From Sinotaia quadrata (Eukaryota; Mollusca; Gastropoda; Architaenioglossa; Viviparidae): a stretch of DNA of 64,000 nucleotides. Shown one piece after another: positions 38,301 to 52,400 of the stretch. The notes under the pieces are model-generated. The model did no database searches. It saw nothing but the letters and a program-made list of their open reading frames with translations, and had not been told where the DNA came from. The stretch's first letter is position 1; every line of letters starts with the position of its first letter. A program made the translations under genes and the position numbers. The DNA is taken from contig CM054178.1 of the NCBI GenBank assembly GCA_028829895.1, positions 89,370,058 to 89,434,057 on the forward strand, in the 5' to 3' direction.

Positions 38301-41300
38301 GCAGTTAAATGGAAATGTGAGGCCAATGCTATCAAAGCATCCAAGTTAATCAAAAACGCACTTATCAAAGCATCCAAGTTAATCAAAAACGCACTTATCA
38401 GATCTGATATAATAATCGGGACTCTTCACTTGACATGTTCTGTTTTGAAATAGTAACTTTACTTTTCCGTAAAGATAGCCATCATTTGACAAATCTCTCG
38501 CAGTGACTACAATTGTAACTAAGGCAACAGTACTAGGTGATATATTTGACTAACCAAACATTATATAAAATGTGAGTTATACAATTATTGCACTGAGTAA
38601 ATCATTTGTACTGTACCATTGTAAGCTCTGTATAAAAGTCAACTGTCTTCTCCTTAGCATAACCGGTTTAAAGTAAAACTCTGTCATGTCTCCCAAAACA
38701 AAATGAAATCAAGAAATGATTCATTTAAGTTACTTTCCATCTTAGATAATAAAACTTTGTCATGTCTCCCAAGACAAAATGAAATCAAGAAATGATTCAT
38801 TTTAATTACTTTCCATCTCAGATAATAAACTTTGTTTACTAGTTAAATTTTCAAAAGTCTCATGACTGATAGCTTCCACTTAAAAATTAAATCCTTCACC
38901 TGAGACACGAAAGTATCAGGGTAAACAAATCCTAGTGTCGACTGTTGAGGTATCAAGTCAAACTACTGCTAGTTTCGTCTGTTGAGGTAATAGTTGAAAA
39001 TGCTAGTCTCGACTGTTGAGGTATCAAGTCAAACTACTACTAGTTTCGCTTATTGCGGTACCAGTTGAAAAAGCTAGTCTCGACTGTTGAGATATCAGGT
39101 CAAACTACTAGTACTACTAGTTTCGCTTATTGAGGTACCAGTTGAAAAAGTTAGTCTCGACTAGTCAAACTACTGCTAGTCTCGGCTGCTGAAATATCCG
39201 GGAATGGAAAATATGTGTCGACCTCTAAGCTGAATACAGGACTTTGCGAGTAAACTTTTCGTTCCTCTCTCAATGTTATTATTCATATACCACATCAATC
39301 TGGTCTAATGAGCTTATTGTATGTCATCACTTCTACAGACTAATGAGGTCTGGTCTAGAGATATCCGGTTTAATCAAGCTTATCTTACGTCCTCAATTGA
39401 GCAGATTTATGGATCTCATCTTTAGTAGGTAACCGGGCTGAAACTCAAAATGTGGTGGACTGCAGGAAATGAAGAACAAAAGACGAACAATTGTTTGCAA
39501 GAACAAACATTTCACTCTCTGAATGCTGTCTTTTCCCCCTTTAATAATAAATATTTGAATTTTTAATAATATAATCCCTGAAATAATTGAGTTCACAGAT
39601 AAATAAGACTAGTGAGCTAAAGCTGACAGTCTATAGTTTAAATGACATATAATTATATGCCAGTTAGTTGTAACTAAAGAACTGAGTAAAGTCTTGTTAC
39701 AAACAATTAATTAATTATCAATGGATTTCTACAATTAATTTTATTTTTTAAAGGAACAATCAGTGTTTGATTTTTAGAGAAAGAATATTTAAAATATGGC
39801 AAAATGTAAAAAGTTATATAGATGCAAATTTAATAAACGGAAAGGAACATGACGTCGCTAATCTTTCGGTTTTCGATGCCCATAAATAAGGTTTTTTTTT
39901 TTAAAAAACACAACAATGAAGATAGTTAAGGAATAAAATACAACTCAATACATATCACTCTTACTCAACACAAGATAGTCTTACATAGACATATATATTC
40001 GGTAGTCAAAAAATCTAAAAATACATTCGCTGTCTCGGCTTGCCGTATCAAGTCTCGTCTCAACTTCATAAATCAAAAATGAGCAGTATTATGTAATCGA
40101 GATTTGTTAATAGCGACAAAAGGTGAATTATTCTATTATCTTTTATAAACTCTGCCCCAAACCAGACTAGTCCTTGTCTTTGATTGTTAATAGCGACAAA
40201 AGGTGAATTATTCTATTTTTATCTTTTATATAAACTCTGCCCCAAACCAGACAAGTCCTTGTCCTTGGTTGTTAATAGCGACAAAAGGTGAATTATTTTA
40301 TTTTTATCTTTTATAAAATCTGTCCCAAACCAGACAAGTCCTTGTCTTTGATTGTTAATAGCGACAAAAGAGGAATTATTCTATTTTTATCTTTTATAAA
40401 CTCTGCCCCAAACCAGACTAGTCCTCGTCTTTGATTGTTATAATACGAAAAGTGTCCTAAACCTGGCTATTTAAGTACAGGACTAAACTAGTCTTAATCC
40501 TGGCTATTTATGTACAAGACTAAACTAGTCCTAATCCTGGCTGTTTATGTACAAGACTAAACTAGTCCTGATTCTGGCTATTTATGTACAATACTAAACT
40601 AGTCCTGATTCTGGCTATTAAGATTAAACTAATCCTGATCCTGATCCTGAGGCATTTAAACAGCCTGGCTGTTTATAAGATTAAACTAGTTCTAATCTTG
40701 ACTGTTTAGGTACAAGTTCAAACTAATTCTAATTTTCACTGTTTAGGTATCAGTCCAAGCTAGTCCTAAACCTGATTTTTCGGTGTCAGACTAAACTATT
40801 TCTAATCTTGACTCTTTAGATATAAGGCCTAACTAGTCTAACCATAGTCGTTGCCCTGGCTGTTTATGTTTCGGGTCTAAATGGTTTTAGTCCAAGCTAT
40901 ATTAACGTTAGGCCAAACTAGTCCTGGCTGTTTCTGTTTAGGGTCTAAATGGTTTTAATCCAAGCTTTGTTAATGTAAGGCCAAACTAGTCCTGACTGTT
41001 TCTGTTTAGGATCTAAATGGTTTTAGTCCAAGCTATGTTAATGTAAGGCCAAACTAGTCCTGGTCTCGACAGTTCACCTTTCAGATCTAAGTTTTCGGTT
41101 CATGTCGAAATGATCACGTGACTAGTTCTTTCCATCCTACTTTTTTCTAATTTAACAATAAATTATTTTTCATCTGTGGAGGAGTGGAGGTATTTGTAAC
41201 ACAAGTACTGACTGATTAAGAAATTTAGTGATGCTAAGTTTAGAACACGAAGAGAAACGGTTGAAGTCGTGTGCGTTCTTCCAATTGTAACTCATGATGT

Positions 41301-42981
41301 TCCCAGAGTCGATGCATGGGGTGGCGTCCCTTTCACCGTCATGAGAGGCATTGAGTCTGGCGAGAGAAAAGGAACAAGTTATTTGGCACGGACATAACAC
41401 GTCACTTTCTTACTGACTACGGTGTAAACATGGCCTGTCTGTGTAAGATGATGATGCTGATGGTGGTGGTGCTTGTGGTGGTAGTGATGATGATGATGAT
41501 GAACTTAGCGAAAGAGGCGTTATCCCAACGAAAATTTCAGAATAAACAATTATAATGATTAACCTTACACCAGCGAATAGTTTTACACTGTACGTTCTGG
41601 CACTGCTTTCTTACAAATGACAATGGCGTTCACAGATATAAATGTCTGAGTCATACCAAGAAAGAGATCATAAAATACAGCTGCACTAGTAGATACTTAA
41701 TTGTCTTACGTGAGAAAGTTCTGACATTTACTTGGACTCACAGATGTCCGAGTTCGTGGGTGGCTGTTAGAACTCCTCTGAAGGAACGGTCCACCTCAGT
41801 CACGGCCACATCGTAAGAGTAGCCTGCGAATCGTCTTGCGGTAATGCACGCTCCGGCCATGTAACCAATGCCTGCACGTGCAACAATATAGAACAGTAAG
41901 AATACCTTGCAACAAACCTTATAACAATATAGAAGAGTGAGTGTACCTTGCAACAAACCTTATAACAATATAGAAGAGTGAGTGTACCTTGCACAAACTT
42001 TATAACAATATAGAAGAGTGAGTGTACCTTGCAACAAACCTTATAACAATATAGAAGAGTGAGTGTACCTTGCACAAACTTTATAACAGCACAGAATGTG
42101 GCGTTGCGTAAACTTTACAACGCCACAGAACAATAAGTACAACGTTGCACTAACTTTGCAACAGAGGAGAACAGTGAGTTTAATATTGCACAAACTTTAC
42201 AACAGAACACGCTATAACAGACCTAACAACTTTACGGTGCAGTGCGCGTTTATTCCCATAATAAAGTTCCTCTTCTCTGCTCAGTATGCATGTTACATAA
42301 CAATGGTCCTCTGTTCAGTTGCACATTCGACAACATCGGTCTCCTTTCAGTATGCACGTTAGACAACAACGGTTCACTGTTAGGATGCACGTTAGAAAAT
42401 CCTCTGTTCAGTATGCGCGCTAGACAACAAGGATCCTCTATTCAAAAAGCTCGTTAGACAACAAAAGTCTTCTATTCAGTAGGCATGTTCGACAACAACG
42501 GTCCATTGTTCAGTATTCACGTTAGGCAACAACGGCCTACTGTTCAGTACATACTTTAGACAGCAATTATATTTGCAAATCGATGGTTAGACAATACAGA
42601 TCATCTCTTCAATACGATTCTCTGCGGTCACCCGTGTACATCATTTGTTCAGAGGCACTATCTGAAATTTATCAAATTATTTTCTTTAATGAGCGTGAGG
42701 TATGAAAGGCTCTCCTTTAGAAAAGTTGCAACTTCCAAACGCACAACCATGCACACATTATACAAACGTGAGTAATAAAAGTTTCTAGTATACACACGCA
42801 CAATCATGTTCGCATTACGTGTGTATGTGAGGGAGAGGGTGGAGAGAGAGAGGGAGGCATTTAAAAGTGTTACCTCGTGGAGTATCTGGGCAACTGCCGT
42901 TAAGGTTTTTTTTGCATAAATTTTCCCTGCAAGATACAAAAAAGAGAAACAAAATAAATTAACGTATTATGGATAAGAAAA

Positions 42982-43012
<31 letters not shown>

Positions 43013-43919
43013 TAGAGAGAGAGCGAGAGAGAGAGGGAGAGAGAGAAGTAGGTAGGTAGGTAGGTAGGTAGGTAGGTAGGTAGATAGGTTTATTACTTAA
43101 TTGCGAAGGTTAAACAAGACTAGCAAGATAACAAAAGACTGACAAGGCAAAACAAGACTAGCAAGATAACAAAAGACTGACAAGGCAAAACAAGACTAGC
43201 AAGATAACAAAAGACTGACAAGGCAAAACAAGACTAGCAAGATAACAAAAGACTGACAAGGCAAAACAAGACTAGCAAGATAACAAAAGACTGACAAGGC
43301 AAAACAAGACTAGCAAGATAACAAAAGACTGACAAGGCAAAACAAGACGTACAGGAACATGATACAAACTAGGACATCGAGATACAAACTAAGACATCGA
43401 GATACAAACTAGGACAACATAAGCCGTAGAAGGACAACTAACAAGGGCAGCATAAGATTAACAAGGGTAACATAGAGTTAGCAGGGGCAACCTTCTAAGA
43501 CACCCACAACCCGAGGCGTTGACACATTTATTAGAAAAATGATTCTGCTGTAATGCATACTAACCCCGTCATGAGGACTGCCACATCGTGAGACAACCAC
43601 AACCCAAGGCGTTGACACATTTATTATAAAATGATTCTGCTGTAATGCATACTAACCCCGTCATGAGGACTGCCACATCGTGAGACAAGTAGGCGGTGTT
43701 CGATTCGTAATTTTGCATCCATCCTCTGAAACCTTCAAAAACATCATCCAAGGATACGACATCCTGAGTGCCACCAGTGACACGGCTGTTTTCTATAAAG
43801 TGCTGGAACTCTGCAAACTTGCACAATTACATCCGTACGTCTATACATACCGGGAGGTTTTAGTGCGTTGTCCAAAGTCAATTATTACGTATAAATTACA
43901 ATATGACCTCCCATAGTTT

Positions 43920-43992
<73 letters not shown>

Positions 43993-44434
43993 GTATATAG
44001 AAGAGAAAGACAAACAGACAGATTAATAGATATATTTCATCAAATAAGTTTGCACAATTAGTATTTATGGGGACTCTCAATTTTAAATGAACTGTGGTTG
44101 AATTATCTTATTAACTGATAAAAATAGAAATGTACTCTAAGGTATTTTCTAGGACATCTGACCACGAGATAAATATTAAAACCACACACTTTAACCTATT
44201 CTGTAATTATTCTTTGTTAAATGGAACAGCCACATAATATGATGCTGAGTTTTAAATTTCTTCATTCTTCAAGAATTATAGAAATACTGCAGGCCAAGGT
44301 AGATCTTATATTTCTCTTAGAGTATTCTTACTCATTCAAATTTACTCATACATACAAATACACACACACACACACATACACAAATACGCGCACGCACACG
44401 CACACACACACACACAAATACGCACACAAAAATG

Positions 44435-44476
<42 letters not shown>

Positions 44477-44674
44477 TACTCACACACAAATGCGCACACA
44501 CACATAAATACACACACAATACGCTCAAACAAATATGCACACACAAATACACACATAAATATACACACAAATACATACACACACAAATACACACACAAAT
44601 ACACACACAAATACACACACAATACGCTCAAACAAATACACACACACACAATACGCACAAACGAAGACACACAA

Positions 44675-44715
<41 letters not shown>

Positions 44716-47700
44716 AATACACACACATGCAGGCTTGTACTTATATGTATATTAGTACATCTACATCACAAATGAGTGTCGAATTGTAGTATGAAAGTCG
44801 AAACGGAGAGTAATTAATGGAATATTTAGGTACGTGAATTAAAAAGTCTAGCGACGAAATGGATATGTATTTGACAAGATGTTTGAATATGTAATTCAGT
44901 CTAATGACGACATGGATGTTTTTTGACGAGATGTTTGAATATGTAATTCAGTGTAGTGACGAAATGGATGTGTTTTTGACGAGATGTTTGAATATGTAAT
45001 TCAGTGTAGTGACGAAATCGATGTGTTTTTGACAAGATGTTTGAATATGTAATTCAGTGTAGTGACGAAATCGATGTGTTTTTGACAAGATGTTTGAATA
45101 TGTAATTCAGTGTAGTGACGAAATGGATGTGTTTTTGACGAGATGTTTGAATATGTAATTCAGTGTAGTGACGAAATGGATATGTATTTGAAAGCAGTGC
45201 CGTCTTAATGCATAGGCAGGCTGGGCAGTTGCTCGGAGGCCTCACGAGCATAGGGGCCCCAAGCTAATCTATGTATATTTTATTCCTGTGAGGGGTTGTG
45301 TAGGTAGGGGCCCCAATACACTGCTTTGTCCGTGGGCCCATAATCCTGTTAAGACAGCCCTGATTTGACGGAATGTTTGAATATGTAATTCCGACTAATG
45401 ACGAAATGGATCTGTATTTGACGGGATGTTTGAATATTTAATTTCGTCTAACAACAAAATGGACAGTCCTATATATTTGACGAAATGTTTGAATATTTCT
45501 TTCAGTCTAACGACCAAATGGATATATATTTGACGAGATGTTTGAATATATAATTCAGTCTAACATAGGTATTTGACAGGAAGTTTGGATGCGAGGGGCG
45601 AGTGACGAGTCTGGCTGAAATAGTAACGGTATGTCTATAGTGGCCACCGGAATTACTATTAAAATCATGACGTCACCGACTATGCCCTGTAAATTTCCAT
45701 AAAACTTCCACTTATAACCTTGAATTGTGTTTGAAAATTGAAAATTATTGTAACTCTCAAACTTGCTATGTCATAATATTTTTAAACTAAAAATAGACAC
45801 CCCCATCCAGTTGACCTAGTTGTTGACAGGAAAAGTTAATTGATTTTAAAGATGTGGTAGGTATGTTATAAAATGAAGCATTACCAGAATTTTGCCGTAA
45901 GAACGAATCTTCAACTGCAGTCGAGGGTCGACGATAGCTTGAAGCCGCAAATTTACCTGACGAAATAGTAAAGAGAACAATTAATATTGTAGACTGAACA
46001 AAGATAATATTGATAATGACAATAGAAATAATTAAAGTTAATTTCAAAGAGTTTGTCTATGGAGGAATAAAACTTAACCTCTTGCGCGAACTCCTGTGTA
46101 GGTCACTTTCTTGTTCGTTATGTTCTTCATTTGTGTTGTTTTCTTGTTCGTTATGTTCTTCATTTGTGTTGTTTTCTTGTTCGTTATGTTCTTCATTTGT
46201 GTTGTTTTAATTGTTTTTGAGTTGTACTGCTTTTGCACTTTTCTCTTCTTCTTGATTTCCTATTTATTTGTTTTTATTGCTTTTAATATATCTAATTTCC
46301 TCTTTTATGTGTTATAATTTAAAGATTAAGAAACTGTTTTATAAGTACATATTATATTTCCCTTGTACTGAGAGCAAAAATGAAATGATCTTACATGTGG
46401 TTTCTTTTTTAATGCTACATTATTTGTTTGTTTCTAATGTTTGGCAGTCATGCTCTTTTTATTGCTGGTGACCTTATTTTTATTTTTTCTTCATGGAAAT
46501 GAAAGAGTAAAATAAAAATATGGATCACTTCTGTAAAACGAGTTTTTGCAATTGCCTGTTGTATAAAAGACATTGTAACTGTGATAACAATAATTTCTTA
46601 ATATTTGTTAATGTTGGTATCTGTAAGATGGACAACATGAAATACACAACAATTTGAAGTCAATCACCCCAGTGGCTCGTCGCCCCCAGAGGACAGGGTC
46701 CTCACATATATAAACACCACAATAGACAGATACAATGGTTACATTTTTTTAATTTTACACTAAATGAAGATGATAAGGAATGACAAGTGAAAAATTAACA
46801 AATATTTATATAAAAAATAAACAATAAAAGTAAATAAAACAACAATTAATTACAAGTCCAGTATTACAATTTTCAAATATCTATAAGAGAAAATTTAGCC
46901 TTCTCTAGCTAATTAGATGTCCCCTGACCAAGTCTATAAATTCTCTTCTAGGTTCTTGATTATCAAAATGTTCACACTAAGTTTCCAATAGTTCACTGTT
47001 ACTCCTGGCCAATGTACTATTTTACTTATCTTAGTTATACTGGTGGAGTCTAAGCGAGGTCATTGGTACTCTTCACTGCTTGTCCATGTAGACTTCTCTC
47101 TCACAAGGAGACAAAGTATGGCATTCGTACAAATTAACAACTGATGCACTCAGCAATATGATGCTGCAAAACAAGAAGATAATATGCGATTCATACATGT
47201 GCAGCCCTTCGTTCAGCGAAACCAAGGATCAAAGTCATCTGTAACAAGAGCCTATGGATTTCCTTGAAAATCTCATATGCTCTTTTTTTCAAGCCTCCTG
47301 GCTATTCATTCATACTGATATCCACTATGTCGAAATCTGGGCTCTCGCTACACACATGGGCATGTATCTTGACAGTGAGAAAAGCACATGGCTTGGGTTT
47401 ACTCCCCTACTTAAAGGCTACTCAGTTGACCTAAGGGTCAGGCTACATTCCAACGCTCAGTCATTCACAACTTCATCCATAGGATTAACAGTGGACTTCC
47501 TAGTCTTCCCCCATCCCTACCTTCATTCAGGTATACTCAGGGTTAAGGTTATCTCTCTCTACACTTATACGTGTTTGTTATAACTGGTCGGATTTCCATT
47601 TGACCACAGTGACCAAGGTTGGATTTACTGGGGTGGGGGGGAAACATGTAATTCAACTAGCCCACTAGATTTATAAATATCCTGACATTTAAAATATAAA

Positions 47701-49394
47701 AACATGTAATTCAACTAGCCCACTAGATTTATAAATATCCTGACATTTAAAATATAAAAACATGTAATTCAACTAGCCCACTCTTGTGACCCAGAAAAAC
47801 ATCAGTTATGTATGAAGGGTGATGCAATAGCCGTGTCCGGAATGTATGCTATTCGTACTAAACTCCCTTCTTACATCTGCATTTAGATTTTATTACGTAC
47901 ACATTTCTTATGACTAAATTTTATTCCTTTCTATATTTCCTTTTTAATATTTATTGATGGGATCCAGATGAGATTTATAAATATCCTGACAGTTAAAATA
48001 TAAAGGACTTATTTATTTATATACAATTGGAAGTGCAGTAACAGTAAAGTTATATAATGTGTAAAACTAGATGTGACAGGCCAAGCAAAACTTCATGGGA
48101 TTTTTTCCTACAGCAACTTAAAGCAAATCAATTTTCCCAATATTGCATTTACGCCATTCTTTTAACTTGTGTAACTACAGATTACAATACACGTGACTAC
48201 TTACACTTTTAATAAACTTCATGCTTAAAATTAATTATCTTTCATCGCTTTTTATCACTATGATTACCACCATCATGAGCATCACCACTGCAGCAGCAAT
48301 ATCCTCATTTTCGTTGAAATTGTTCCTACTCCTTTCGTCAACGTCACCATGAACATCTTCGTTTTTATCATTTTTAATAATATTATTATTATTAACATTC
48401 ATCATTCACACTAATAATTTTAATATCTTCAGCAGCATGGTCTCCATTGTCATCATTGGCGTTATCAATTATATCAATGCCTTTACTACAAGCAATATTA
48501 CCACCATCAGTATGATCAACACCATCATCAAATTATAACCTTCATCATCATCATCATTGCCACATCGTCATTATATTATCATCGCCATCAACATTAAATG
48601 CATCATAGTTGTTATCTTTATCGTAACCTTTATCTTCTACATCATCATCGTCGTCGTTATTACCAGCGTTATTATCTTCACCAGATTCAATACCAGTTTC
48701 ATTTTGCTATCGTCATTTTTCACCCTCAACTTCATCACCAAATCATCATCACTGCCTCCGCTATCACTTAATCAGAGGCTATAAATATATTCCCATTTGT
48801 AACGATTGATTTACTGAAATAGTTACGTAGTATATATGTGCTGCAGCAGTGCCAGTATTTAGTACTGCAGTAGTTGCAATGCATTGCTGTCTTTGCTATA
48901 AAGTACTGCGGGCACCCAGGCTGAATTTTGCATTTCTTGTCACTTCCTGTAAATCAATATCTTTTAAAGTGAATAATGTCGGCAATTTTCAGGAACGTCG
49001 TGGTTCCATTACTGATGAAACGATGATTGATGGAAGTTGTCCTTCAAACAGCCTGCAGCAACGTACACCACACCTGGTGCCAGAACTCTCATTAACGCCA
49101 CGGAGATTCAGGCCAGGAACCAGGTATTCTATTGATCTTCCTGGATGACTTACCTGGTGACAGACTTCACTGTAAAGGTCAAAAGCCTGCGAGCAAATGG
49201 CTGCGAAGAAACAAATTACCTCTATGGTTGAGAAACAGAACAGGGCTTCTTTGTTTCATTTTTCTAAATGTCGTTCGCTGTCATTCGACTCGGTACGTGT
49301 ACAGTACAAGCAATTTTCATCCGTTATAAGTTAACGAAAATTGTTTCCATTGTCTGTGTGTCATGACCGTTCGCTCTGTTTCTCTCCCTCTCTT

Positions 49395-49446
<52 letters not shown>

Positions 49447-52400
49447 CGTCGAATTCTCTATATAATTATTTATTGAGAAAGTATGAATAAAGTGTGATGA
49501 TTCAACTTAATTCCTACTTATTCCCCATCATCGTTACATCACTTTCAGAAGAATACATCAACAAACGTGCCATGGCCTCGACACTGAGACGTGTGTACAA
49601 CTTTGTTTAAAGGGCTCAATTTACAGGTGATGAATGGCACTATTAAGAAGTAATGACAAGCATGACCTAAATGTAACATACAACAGGAATTGAAAGTGAT
49701 AAATATCACGATTTAAGATGCAACAAAAAAATTTGATTTACAAGACTGGAAAAAATCACGATCAAGACTGACAAAAGACACAACTGAGAACTGAAGTCAC
49801 GATTCAGAAGTCGCACGAGGAAGACATAATTCAGAACTGATGAAAAGCGGATATGTATTGAAAAAATGTAAACTTTTTATTATAATCCTTAACTAGGACT
49901 ATATGTATGTGTAGGATGTGGGGGGTTAATGAGCCATGAAGGTGAATTAAATAAATGGGAGTGCAAGCGAGTAGATCTCCTAACTGTGATTGATGGGGGG
50001 GGGTGGGGGGAAGAAGGGCAGGATGGTACGGCGAGAGTGCTTGTTGACAGTATCCGCTTGGTTAATTTGTTTCTCGGGACTACATCCTTTGTCAGTATTT
50101 TCTTAGTAAATATGTTTATTTTTGTTGTTGTTTTTTGCGGGAAACATCGCCTTTGTCACTGCGCAGAGCATTTCTCGTTCGAAAATTTCTCTGGGCAAAA
50201 ATGGAGCAGTGTCAATACAATTTATTTATTTATTTTCAGTTTATAAGACTGCCAGGGCATCATAACGATTATGCGAAGTTCGAGAATCTTTCACAAAATA
50301 AGTGAAGCATTTTACTTAACGAGATTGTATGTAAATAAAAGTTGGTGTGTTTATTACTGAACGAGAATTGTAATTCAAAGCTAGTGTGTTATTACTTTAC
50401 GAGATTTGTAATTGAAAGTTGCTGTGTTTATTACTTTACGAGATTTGTAATTGAAAGTTGCTGTGTTTATTACTCTAAAGTAAAATATTGATCACTTTCA
50501 GACAAAAGAAACAGGTGAGACGGTCTGTTTCCCATGATTAAAGGGTTAAGCTAATTGAAAGGCGAGTCTGGCGGAGTAAATTTGCCTATCCCTATTTCTA
50601 GACTTAATTATTAAATAAATTGTTAAATTGTCAAAGTAACCCGACATTGGGCACTCCTTATGATGTTATTTTTGTAAATATCGGAGTTGGAGTGAACAAC
50701 TCGAGTTGAGAATGTTAGAAGTTGCTGATGCAATCCAAACCAGATCCAACTGGATGAGTGGTTTTTATTATCCAATGGTTAAGATTTACGACAATGAGAC
50801 CAGCTATCGGCTGAGATCAAAAGTTTATCTGCAGTAGAAAATTCTATTGTCTTATCATTTGAATTTGGAGTGGCAAGAAGTCTGGTCATGAAAGGTGGCC
50901 ATTAGCTTAATGGTAAAGTTAACTGACTAATTAAGAGAGAATGGAATTAGAAATATTTTGTGCATTTTGCTATTGATATGTTATACTTGCGTTTTATGTA
51001 GAGATATATTTGTGAGTAGTCTATTATTTCTACTTTTTTTTTAACTAAGATGCTTGTATTTGGTATGCTAAACACATGACATTGTTTCTATTTTATTGCA
51101 AGTTTTATCATCGAATTGGCAGTTTGATATTGATAAAAGACGATTTACTGTGAAATGTGGATTGTTTGGAAAATAATTAATTTTAGTATATTCTTTAGTA
51201 AGCATTGTTAAATATGAATGATTTGCACATTTAAAGGTCATAGTTTTACAATATATGCAGTTATCTATTTTTAAACACAAGAGACGTACACTTAATAGAC
51301 TACTGAGCTTGACTTTTACTTTTTACTTACAGTAAAGTGATGTACTTTTAAATACAACAGACGTAATAAAACGTAATAAACACAACGTAATAAAGAAGAT
51401 TATTATATGCGCTATGCTAACTAGAGATACTAAAGTGAACAATTCTTCCCGCTTGTCAAAAATACAGCACTGATGAGATGTACTCCTAGAGCTCATAGGA
51501 AGTTATACAATGAAATATGACAACATACCATAGATAATAAAATGACTTTCTGTAATAGTAATACATCAGTAATGTCAAATATTCTTGCTACACTAGCCGG
51601 AAATAGTAAAGTAATTATTTCTTCCCTCTGTTCAGAAAAGCAACAATAACGATGAACTCTTACAGCTCAGTAAAGTGAAGAAGTCTTGCGAGAATTGCAA
51701 CATTGACGATACACTTCTATAGCTCACCGGAAGTAGTAAAGTGAGGAAGTCTTGCAAGAAACACAACATTGACGATACACTCCTAAAGCTCACCAGAAGT
51801 ATTAAAGTTACTAATCTTACCGCTTGCAAGAAATACAACTGTGACATGGTACTCCTACAGCACACCGGAAGAAGAAAAGTGAATAAATCTTACTGCTTGC
51901 CAAAAATGCAGGATGTAGTCCTCCAACAGCTTTGCATCAAAATCGAAATCTGCATATGTCTTTACGTCCACCATGACCATGATGTCCACCACGTACGTCA
52001 CGTTGGGCGTTGCCCGCACATTGCTGCTGTGGCCCTCTGGTGGAAGTGCAGATGAATGAGTTATGAATGTCGTCTGGAAAGAACTCTGCCTAGTGTCCAT
52101 GGGTTTCTGTCGTCTGCGTCTATGTTTCCATGAGGGTTTCCCATTGTTGTTGTCTAAGGAAGAGTTGTTGCTAATGTGACGGAAGCCAGTCTGTTGCCTC
52201 TTCCAAAGAGATTTATCTTTGAAGATGTCTGGAACTGAAATAATTATGCATGCAATGTGAACACTGTGCCTCGAATCAGTGTTTCTTTCAAGTGTGTGGA
52301 CAGAGTGTACTTATTCTCTTTTGTTCTTGTTGCTCAAGCGAAAAAGAGAACAAGAACAAAGGAGAACGAGAACAAGAACAAAGGAGAACGAGAACGAGAA

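Noticed and set aside
41738..42075. Minus-strand frames extending exon 9 upstream into LYCYKVCCK repeats
   Set aside because: That part is the 43-bp intronic array before the acceptor CACGTGCAG; only 41,742-41,871 fits the protease family and phases.
44221..44775. Open frames of 90-184 codons on both strands
   Set aside because: They are created by the CA-rich compound repeat, which lacks stop codons in several frames.
47254..47583. 109-codon plus-strand frame
   Set aside because: No family resemblance; within a long intron of the opposite-strand gene and without start or splice support.
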